Source of the DNA: Bacteroidota bacterium
GTDB lineage: Bacteria > Bacteroidota > Bacteroidia > Flavobacteriales > Weeksellaceae
Reading direction: 5' to 3'
DNA: 11,150 bases
NCBI GenBank assembly: GCA_023399675.1
Contig: JAEWOM010000012.1
Location: forward strand, 1-11,150
Shown: piece after piece, positions 6,498-11,150 of the stretch
Layout: each line of letters starts with the position of its first letter
Numbering within the stretch: the stretch's first letter is position 1
Translations under genes and position numbers: made by a program
Notes under the pieces: model-generated
Told to the model about the DNA's origin: nothing
Seen by the model: only the letters and a program-made list of their open reading frames with translations
The model's database searches: none

Positions 6498-7254
6498 TGA
6501 TTAAATATTTTGTGTGTTCGCCAATTTTTCCAATTTGTGTATCACCGTCCAATAAACGAAGTTGCTCAATCTCAGAACGGTCTGCCAATATATATCCTGT
6601 TTCAGGATTGCGAGGTTGATCCAAAAGTTTACGAAGAACTTCAGTCTGTTCCGGAGTAGGAAGCAAGTTTACAATGTCATAAATCAGCACTTCATAACAC
6701 CCATGATATGTGCTAAATTTAAATACGTTGGCTACTTTTCTTATGAAATCGAATTTAGGATTTTTGAAAATTTCTCTGTCCAAAATTTCTGTTTCAATTA
6801 ATTCTTCGTTAAACTCCCTATGAGCATTATCCTCACGCCCTTTTTTGGTTTCGAACCATTTGATAACATCCAACGTATACCTTCCCTTGACAGTGAAGCG
6901 TAAATCATCTTTGCTAATAGCGTCGTTTTCAATTCCTTTAGTTCCGCAATCAGGTTTATAACCCCAATCATCAAAAGCAGAAAATCCGTTGTATTTTTGG
7001 TATACACCACCCACAGGCTGAAACTGCTCCTTGATTCGATTTCCGCGAACAAGAAGAAATTTCGAAGAACCAGGTACTTGTATTCTGATCAGATAACTAA
7101 TCGAAAATCTGACATCCTGATTTTTAATTTTGGTAAATTTGGACTTAAAATAAATAATGAAGTTCTCTCTGTTTTCAAGAAAACTTTCTGCGGCCTTTTT
7201 TATAATAACCTTGCCGACCGTTGGCAAAAAAATAGAAGTTGCAAACTCTCCCAT
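6487..7254 (-). CDS. SMODS-associated Nudix protein, probable CBASS effector
   Basis: This 255-residue protein matches the SMODS-associated Nudix family, which occurs beside CD-NTases. The described member Cap16 has two membrane helices before the Nudix domain and disrupts membranes. Here the N-terminus (1-50) is short, charged and amphipathic, with no membrane segment. An in-frame TGA lies two codons before the ATG at 7254, so no membrane region has been missed. The Nudix box keeps REFNEE (146-151), including metal-ligand glutamates, but the upstream conserved Glu is Lys138 and the closing Gly-hydrophobic pair is Ile-Glu. The end GKIGEHTKYLI (242-252) looks family-specific. It is first in the operon and overlaps the CD-NTase by 11 bp. 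It probably senses the cyclic nucleotide, but the killing mechanism is unclear. Confidence 0.8.
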   Translation of the reverse strand: MGEFATSIFLPTVGKVIIKKAAESFLENRENFIIYFKSKFTKIKNQDVRFSISYLIRIQVPGSSKFLLVRGNRIKEQFQPVGGVYQKYNGFSAFDDWGYKPDCGTKGIENDAISKDDLRFTVKGRYTLDVIKWFETKKGREDNAHREFNEELIETEILDREIFKNPKFDFIRKVANVFKFSTYHGCYEVLIYDIVNLLPTPEQTEVLRKLLDQPRNPETGYILADRSEIEQLRLLDGDTQIGKIGEHTKYLINEK

Positions 7255-7320
7255 AATTCAATTAATTTTTAAATTACACATTAATAATTTGCTTGAATTA
7301 CAGTGCTGTACGGAAAGAAA

Positions 7321-7358
7321 ATTTGCAAATACGAATAAAACTTCATATTTTTGCAAAA
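7321..7358 (-). promoter_or_regulatory. Paired palindromes in the CBASS leader, possible promoter/operator
   Basis: ATTTGCAAAT (7321-7330) and TTTTGCAAAA (7349-7358) are both perfect 10-bp palindromes sharing TTTGCAAA, with centres 28 bp apart. They lie 67-104 bp upstream of the Nudix start. On the minus strand they place TTTTG about 22 bases before TATTTG, an imperfect version of the Bacteroidota -33/-7 pair. The segment could be the CBASS promoter, a repressor site, or both. No regulator gene is visible nearby. Confidence 0.35.
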
Positions 7359-7408
7359 CAAAACAACCGACAGTACTAAAATCATAATGAGGTGACCAGC
7401 CTCTAAAA

Positions 7409-7430
7409 TGTACTTTCAAGCATAAGTACA
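7409..7430. promoter_or_regulatory. Inverted repeat in the CBASS upstream region
   Basis: TGTACTT (7409-7415) and AAGTACA (7424-7430) form a 7-bp inverted repeat around eight bases. GTAC-containing words also occur at 7308-7311, 7373-7376 and 7506-7509. A second short dyad, GAGG/CCTC, lies at about 7390-7404. This may be a protein-binding region upstream of the CBASS operon, but nothing identifies the protein. Confidence 0.25.
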
Positions 7431-7463
7431 GAATTTAGTAGTCAACAATTACATTTAAAAAAT

Positions 7464-7497
7464 ACCAACTTCAAGTGCAAATTGAGGTTGGTTTTTT
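7464..7497. terminator. Bidirectional intrinsic terminator
   Basis: ACCAACTTCAA (7464-7474) pairs with TTGAGGTTGGT (7482-7492), an 11-bp stem with one G-U pair and a 7-base loop. It is followed by TTTTTT on the plus strand. On the minus strand the stem is followed by ATTTTTTAAATG, so it should work both ways. It would insulate the CBASS operon from transcription coming from the mobile-element genes on the right. Confidence 0.7.
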
Positions 7498-7648
7498 ATT
7501 TTCGAGTACAATGATACGAAAAAATAATGACATACGCAAGTTTTATCAAGAGTATTTACTGTACTTAAATTATAAACTATTAATTTTCAATTATTTAAAT
7601 TTTACAGAACTTCATAAAAAATTTGATTTTTTTGTTAAAAATAGAAAT

Positions 7649-7851
7649 GGTAGGTAAGGTAACTGAATATTTATTAAACAAAAAGTAATTGATAATTTAG
7701 GATTATCGACCAAAGCAAATGCAGTCATCAGAAAGTAAATCAGAAACTGAATACAAAAACACTGCATTGTATAGCAGTGCTTTAATCATCAAAATTCTGA
7801 AAGAAAAAATAATATTTTTTTGTTGCCGTTTTTCCTTTACCCTACCTACCC
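7649..7851. repeat. Long-range 14-bp inverted repeat pair
   Basis: GGTAGGTAAGGTAA at 7649-7662 and TTACCCTACCTACC at 7838-7851 match as inverted repeats in 13 of 14 positions, enclosing about 175 bp. They could be ends of a miniature element, recombinase arm sites, or a protein-binding pair. No clear direct target-site duplication flanks them. The enclosed DNA carries a terminator and no intact gene. Confidence 0.4.
7755..7779 (-). terminator. Intrinsic terminator downstream of the primase-helicase gene
   Basis: On the minus strand, CACTGC and GCAGTG form a 6-bp GC-rich stem with an 8-base loop (7760-7779), immediately followed by TTTTT (7755-7759). It lies 115 bp past the stop of the primase-helicase gene and would end that transcript. 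A one-base mismatch followed by more A-T pairs could lengthen the stem. Confidence 0.6.
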
Positions 7852-7894
7852 AAACAAACTAAAGTATAATAGTGCATTTTGGAACCTAATTATT

Positions 7895-10069
7895 TTAAAA
7901 TCTAAATGAGAACTGTTGAAGGTTTTCAGCTATTGGTTTCTCAACATCACTTTCACGATTTTCAGAGATAACATCATCATAAGACTTTTCAAAAACAGCG
8001 TAGGCATATACTCCTGATTTTTTCAAACGAAGGTAGCCGTGTTTTTTCAGGGCTTTGCCCAGTTTGTGAACTGTGCTGTCGGTAATGTTCATTTTAGCTT
8101 TTTCTGATAAAACTACAGCTATTTGAGTAGTAGTTAAAAAGTTATTCGCTGTTTCTCTGTCTGCAACATTGAACCAAGTAAGCAGCAATTCCTCTTCCGG
8201 ACTTCTCAACTGATATTGTTCGTTATTGGTGTTAATTTCTTTAATCTCTTCCTGATTAAACCAATGGCGGAAATTTTCTTTGTAGAGATTTACAGCCTGT
8301 GCATAAACTTTGTTAATATCAATATTATGCGTGTATTCTATGTTTTCTACTTCAAAGCAGAGGAAGCGGCGTGAGCCTGTTGTATCATTCAGAAACTGGG
8401 CGGTGTTTACGCTTCCTGCAAAACTCGCGCGTCTTGGCATATTTTCATTGTTGTGGCCGTAGGCCTTTCGCATTCTGATATGGGTTTTTGTGATAATTTC
8501 TTTTAAGCTGCCGATTTCTGAGCGGTTTAGATTTTCGAGCTCGTCTAGATTGATTAACATACATTCTGCTAAGTGTATCAACGTATCTTTATTGTTGGGG
8601 TTTATTGTTCCTGAAAAGATATATTCTTTCAATTGTGTAGGCATTAATTTTTCCATCCAGGTTGTTTTACCTAAACCTTGTTTTCCACTAAAAACAATTA
8701 CTGTTTGGTTGACCTGTTTTTCATCAAGTACGCAAGCCACCATAGCTACAAACCATTTCTTAAAGCAAGTACGCCAAAGGTCCTGTTTTGTGGTGGTTAC
8801 TGTATCGGCTAACATTGTAATATAATCGGTTTCATCTTCATATTTAGGAAGGTTCTCAAAGTACACCTCGAAAGGATCATACATTGCGCAGTAGTCGGAA
8901 TGCAGTAAATTCCGCAAGGAATTGATACTGCATTTCACTTTTGCTTTCAAAATTTCGCGAAGGATTGAATTTTCTGTGAAGTCGGTCATTGGTTTGTATT
9001 TGTAGGCTTTCAGCGTTTTAAATTCCAGTTTCCCTAAAACTTTATTATAGCGGAAATTGTAACGATTGTTTAGGAAGTTCTCCAATTTGTCAATGTATGA
9101 AGGTTGTTCTTCTTCTTCATCAGAAAAGTTTCCATCGGAAAGGATTTTCACGGACGATTCACCGGAATTACTTTTATCGCTCGCAGATCGCGCAGATTTT
9201 GCAGATTTTTCTTTTGGAATAAACTTATCTGTATTGTGTTCCGCAGTGTTGCTGTATGCACTTTGAACTGCTGTAGTTACTTCCTTTGTGTCGTAACCAT
9301 AATCTGCCAGAATGTAGCCTAAAGCCATCGATTCTGAAATTCCTTTTCGATTGAGATTGTTGGCCAAAGCAAAAACGAAGTTGTTGCGGTTACCTTCTGT
9401 GAATTGGATTTTCTTCTCGGTAAATCTCACACTGTGTTCGTAAATGGTTTCCTGGTTGTTGGTTGTTGGTTTTCGGTTATCGGTCTTTTTTACAGTTTGG
9501 GAATCAGTTTGAACAGATTGCTTCGCTCCGCTCGCAAAGACTTCCGCATTTTCGTTCAGGTATAATTCAGGATCGTAGGAAAAGAAACAAAGCCTGGTTA
9601 TGTCTTTGCCTGATTTGTCGATTTCAACCTGCAGAAGTTCTTCAAAGTATTTCTGCAATTCCAAGAATATTTCTTTGTGCTGTTCTTTGTCGGACGAAAC
9701 TTTCACGAAAATTTTCAGTCCGTTTCCGGAAGGACTGACAAACGAAGCAAATACAAAATCGTCCATTCTGATTTTTGTCTTGCACTGTTGAAGTTTTTCT
9801 TTTTCGAGTTTGTCGATATCCAAAACCATTAATCCGTTGTAATTGGTAAGGAATTCCATTTTTCTTCCTCCGTTGAATGTGGCACTTGGTGTGAATGCCG
9901 GAAGTGATTTTTTGGCTCTTTCTGCTGCTTCGGTTTTATTATCTGCAAGGGATTTTCTTAAATAAGTGATTGCGTTTTGATATACGCCGGTTTTGATATC
10001 GGAAAGGATTTTCAGAATTTCTTTTTGTTCTGTCACTTCGTTGAAGTTTTTAAATATGGTGGATTTCAT
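7895..10069 (-). CDS. Primase (BT4734-like) / VirE-VapE helicase fusion protein
   Basis: This 724-residue protein has the architecture of Bacteroidota mobile-element replication proteins. The N-terminal BT4734-like, primase-polymerase-type domain (about 50-175) shows MVLDIDKL (81-88, D84 and D86), SPSGNGLKIFVKV (112-124) and DITRLCFFSYDPELY (156-170). A low-complexity linker (about 176-330) follows. The VirE/VapE superfamily 3-like helicase domain has Walker A GKQGLGKTT (462-470), Walker B-like MLINLDE (504-510), and GSVNTAQFLND with TGSRRFLCF (552-573) near the arginine finger. The C-terminus (about 640-695) looks like a winged helix. It probably primes and unwinds DNA to replicate an integrative or satellite element. 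Motifs appear intact. It follows the helix-turn-helix gene after a terminator. Family is confident; the element type is not. Confidence 0.88.
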   Translation of the reverse strand: MKSTIFKNFNEVTEQKEILKILSDIKTGVYQNAITYLRKSLADNKTEAAERAKKSLPAFTPSATFNGGRKMEFLTNYNGLMVLDIDKLEKEKLQQCKTKIRMDDFVFASFVSPSGNGLKIFVKVSSDKEQHKEIFLELQKYFEELLQVEIDKSGKDITRLCFFSYDPELYLNENAEVFASGAKQSVQTDSQTVKKTDNRKPTTNNQETIYEHSVRFTEKKIQFTEGNRNNFVFALANNLNRKGISESMALGYILADYGYDTKEVTTAVQSAYSNTAEHNTDKFIPKEKSAKSARSASDKSNSGESSVKILSDGNFSDEEEEQPSYIDKLENFLNNRYNFRYNKVLGKLEFKTLKAYKYKPMTDFTENSILREILKAKVKCSINSLRNLLHSDYCAMYDPFEVYFENLPKYEDETDYITMLADTVTTTKQDLWRTCFKKWFVAMVACVLDEKQVNQTVIVFSGKQGLGKTTWMEKLMPTQLKEYIFSGTINPNNKDTLIHLAECMLINLDELENLNRSEIGSLKEIITKTHIRMRKAYGHNNENMPRRASFAGSVNTAQFLNDTTGSRRFLCFEVENIEYTHNIDINKVYAQAVNLYKENFRHWFNQEEIKEINTNNEQYQLRSPEEELLLTWFNVADRETANNFLTTTQIAVVLSEKAKMNITDSTVHKLGKALKKHGYLRLKKSGVYAYAVFEKSYDDVISENRESDVEKPIAENLQQFSFRF
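9178..9210. repeat. GCAGAT short tandem array inside the primase-helicase linker
   Basis: GCAGAT occurs three times at 9-bp spacing (9183, 9192, 9201). On the minus strand it reads as repeated ATCTGC words and encodes KSAKSARSASD (residues 287-297). From memory, such ATCTGC-rich units are dispersed intergenic repeats in flavobacterial genomes, so this linker segment may be an insertion of such a repeat. Confidence 0.4.
9454..9485. repeat. GGTTGTT tandem repeat inside the primase-helicase linker
   Basis: GGTTGTT is repeated in tandem and followed by GGTTTTCGGTTATCGGT. It encodes a low-complexity linker, NRKPTTNNQ (residues 198-206 region). The minus-strand AACCAACAACC pattern resembles simple dispersed repeats of flavobacteria (recalled, not checked). 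Reading frame is kept. Confidence 0.4.
9516..9541. repeat. REP-like palindromic segment inside the primase-helicase linker
   Basis: The segment contains TTGCTTCGCTCCGCTCGCAA (9518-9537) with TTGC/GCAA ends and can fold as an imperfect hairpin. It encodes residues 177-185, immediately after the primase domain. From memory, very similar palindromic units are dispersed in Bacteroidota genomes. Its position in a coding linker suggests an in-frame insertion. Confidence 0.45.
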
Positions 10070-10072
10070 TTG

Positions 10073-10107
10073 TTTAGAAGTTAGATTTTAGAAGTTAGAT
10101 TTTAGAG
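10073..10107. repeat. 14-bp tandem repeat upstream of the primase-helicase gene
   Basis: TTTAGAAGTTAGAT is repeated about 2.5 times (10073, 10087, partial at 10101). It starts 4 bp upstream of the primase-helicase ATG and lies between that gene and the terminator at 10108-10134. It occupies the leader and probable promoter region, so copy number could affect expression. It could equally be a neutral simple repeat. Confidence 0.55.
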
Positions 10108-10134
10108 AAAAGCCCTCACTGAATTTGAGGGCTT
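10108..10134 (-). terminator. Intrinsic terminator after the helix-turn-helix gene
   Basis: AAGCCCTCA (10110-10118) pairs perfectly with TGAGGGCTT (10126-10134) around a 7-base loop. On the minus strand the stem is followed by TTCTCT, giving a TTTT run across its end. It lies about 30 bp past the stop of the helix-turn-helix gene and would separate it from the primase-helicase gene. Confidence 0.6.
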
Positions 10135-10163
10135 AGAGGTTTCAGCGTTTGGAACATTGTCAG

Positions 10164-10445
10164 TCACTTTTTCGCGAAGGATTTGTTGTAGTGATCCTGC
10201 ATTGTCTTTTCAACATCGGACAGTTTGTAGTAGATTTTACTGCCTACCTGGGAAAAAGAAATTTTACCTTCATCGCGCCACGTCTGTGCAGTTCTGCGAG
10301 AGATTTTTAGCATTGCGATTAACTCTTCATTGTCCAGGAATACTTCCTGTTTTGCTGCTGTCTTAGCGTTAAGTTTTTCGTGAATCTCATTAATTTTTGA
10401 GATTAGACCATCAAATTGCTCTTTTGATAAAATAATTGCTTCCAT
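10164..10445 (-). CDS. Small helix-turn-helix (MerR/excisionase-like) DNA-binding protein
   Basis: This 93-residue protein has an N-terminal helical, probably coiled-coil, segment (5-32) and then a helix-turn-helix of the excisionase/MerR-like kind (36-78). The pattern is EVFLDNEELIAMLKISRRTA, then TWRDEGKISFSQVGSKIYY, where the wing carries the typical G-K-I and Y-Y signature, followed by KLSDVEK. Proteins of this type accompany integrases and VirE-type genes on Bacteroidota mobile elements, acting as regulators or excision factors. The ATG at 10445 was chosen over one at 10475 because the family usually begins close before the coiled segment and the extra ten residues look like leader sequence. 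It lies between two terminators, so it is probably its own transcription unit. Confidence 0.75.
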   Translation of the reverse strand: MEAIILSKEQFDGLISKINEIHEKLNAKTAAKQEVFLDNEELIAMLKISRRTAQTWRDEGKISFSQVGSKIYYKLSDVEKTMQDHYNKSFAKK

Positions 10446-10501
10446 AAAAATTGTTTGTTTAAGATTATGAAGCAAAGTTGTGAGAAAGAAAAAAGTCCGG
10501 A

Positions 10502-10527
10502 AGTCCCGAAATGGTCTCGCCGGGACT
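10502..10527 (-). terminator. Hairpin downstream of the right-edge gene
   Basis: AGTCCCG (10502-10508) pairs with CGGGACT (10521-10527). It begins 7 bp after the stop of the right-edge gene. On the minus strand it is preceded by an A run and followed after TCCGGAC by TTTTTT. On the plus strand it is followed directly by a run of eight T, so it may work in both directions. A competing GTCC/GGAC pairing is possible. Confidence 0.55.
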
Positions 10528-10534
10528 ATTTTTT

Positions 10535-11150
10535 TTACAACAGTTTATCTAAGTCTATGCGTTTGTGAGAGTTAGGTCGTTTATCATTTTTTGAAGGCCG
10601 CAAAATAGTTTCAACTGTAGCGGGACTTAATGAAAGTCCCGCTCGATCTTCAAATGAATTTACGATAACCGCAACAATATCCTGCACTGCACCGTCAATA
10701 AAAGGCTTTCCATCCTCAAACATCTCACGATTCAACTGGAAAAACACATCAACAATTTTATTTACATTGCAGTTTATTCTGAGTTTTGAATATGGCAGAA
10801 GCGAAGCAGGAAGCTCCTGTTTCTCGGGTTCCATTTCTGCGCGCATTTTAGTAAGCGTTTGGATTTTACCGATTAACTTTTCGCATTCTTCAGGAAATAT
10901 CGGCAGTTTATTGTTGACCATTTCAATATCGGCCGTTCTGTAATCGTAAATTTCAGAAGTAAGGAAATAGATTTGTTCCTGGACTGAAGGAAAAGTATAG
11001 GATTTCAGTTTGGTTTCCTTGAAACTGAAATACCTTTCATCAGACAAAGCATTAATTTGACTATTCGGCGGTCTTTTTGACTTTGCCGTTTTTGTTTCTT
11101 CCTCAAACTTATTTCTTTTGAGTTCAATACAGGTTTGAAATTTCGTAAGT
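10535..11150 (-). CDS. Unrecognised mobile-element-associated protein, 5' end outside window
   Basis: I do not recognise this protein. The minus-strand frame stays open from the stop at 10535 to the right edge, giving 204 codons without a start. The only start-like codon near 11047 is a TTG inside a continuous frame, so the gene most likely begins beyond the window. The visible part has a lysine/glutamate-rich stretch (KRNKFEEETKTAKSKRPP), then YFSFKET, a mainly helical middle, and a C-terminus containing LSPATVETILRPSKNDKRP and RIDLDKLL. A tail of the form TIxxxLxPSxxDKRP is, as I recall, seen in small uncharacterised proteins of Bacteroidota mobile elements. A hairpin follows its stop. Coding is likely because of the long open frame and ordinary composition; function is unknown. 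Confidence 0.7.
   Translation of the reverse strand, partial: LTKFQTCIELKRNKFEEETKTAKSKRPPNSQINALSDERYFSFKETKLKSYTFPSVQEQIYFLTSEIYDYRTADIEMVNNKLPIFPEECEKLIGKIQTLTKMRAEMEPEKQELPASLLPYSKLRINCNVNKIVDVFFQLNREMFEDGKPFIDGAVQDIVAVIVNSFEDRAGLSLSPATVETILRPSKNDKRPNSHKRIDLDKLL

Larger units (their letters stand above)
7498..7894. other. AT-rich non-coding spacer between CBASS and the mobile-element genes
   Basis: No convincing intact gene lies here. A 48-codon plus-strand frame begins at ATG 7511 and ends at 7657. Its composition is very AT-rich and its sequence matches nothing I recognise. Short open stretches in other plus frames follow it up to about 7735 and could be a decayed gene. The spacer also contains a 14-bp inverted repeat pair (7649-7662 and 7838-7851) and the terminator at 7755-7779. 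Confidence 0.5.

Noticed and set aside
8490..8825. 111-codon plus-strand frame opposite the helicase domain
   Set aside because: It is a shadow of the well-supported minus-strand gene, with no motif of its own.
11045..11047. TTG as the start of the right-edge gene
   Set aside because: The same frame continues without a stop to the window edge, and the upstream residues look like ordinary protein, so a start outside the window is more likely.
1..11150. CRISPR array, tRNA or rRNA gene
   Set aside because: No regularly spaced direct repeats and no cloverleaf or rRNA-like sequence were seen on either strand.

Overview
The window looks like an accessory region of a Bacteroidota chromosome, most likely a flavobacterium of the Chryseobacterium/Elizabethkingia kind. 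The DNA is AT-rich, Shine-Dalgarno sites are not evident, one promoter fits the Bacteroidota consensus (TTTG, then TAnnTTTG), and the VirE/VapE-type primase-helicase is of the form found on Bacteroidota mobile elements. The genus is an inference. Every convincing gene lies on the minus strand, so the region reads from right to left.

Right part (about 7.9-11.15 kb): a mobile-element maintenance module. It holds an unrecognised gene that runs off the right edge, a small excisionase-like helix-turn-helix protein, and a 724-residue primase/VirE helicase fusion. Hairpins separate or end the units. No integrase, relaxase or attachment site is visible here.

Middle (about 4.85-7.5 kb): a compact three-gene CBASS anti-phage operon. 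Its order is a SMODS-associated Nudix protein (probable effector), a CD-NTase (cyclic oligonucleotide synthase) and a stand-alone E2-like protein, the arrangement called type II-short. Both gene junctions overlap by exactly 11 bp. The effector lacks the membrane segments of the described 2TM-Nudix effectors and has an altered Nudix box.

Left part (1-4.83 kb): a type I restriction-modification operon in the order half-size hsdS, hsdM, full-length hsdS, a DUF3800 protein, then hsdR, of which only the first 196 codons are inside the window. The 145-bp gap before hsdR carries a near-consensus promoter and a terminator hairpin on the opposite (plus) strand. Together they would make an RNA of about 60 nt antisense to the hsd transcript.

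The whole reads as a defence island carried by, or sitting next to, a mobile element. Type I restriction would act first on unmodified DNA, and CBASS would act later by abortive infection. The items most worth a second look are the soluble Nudix effector in a type II-short CBASS, the candidate antisense RNA next to hsdR, the paired half and full HsdS genes with an embedded DUF3800 gene, and the dispersed-repeat-like segments in the linkers of the primase-helicase.
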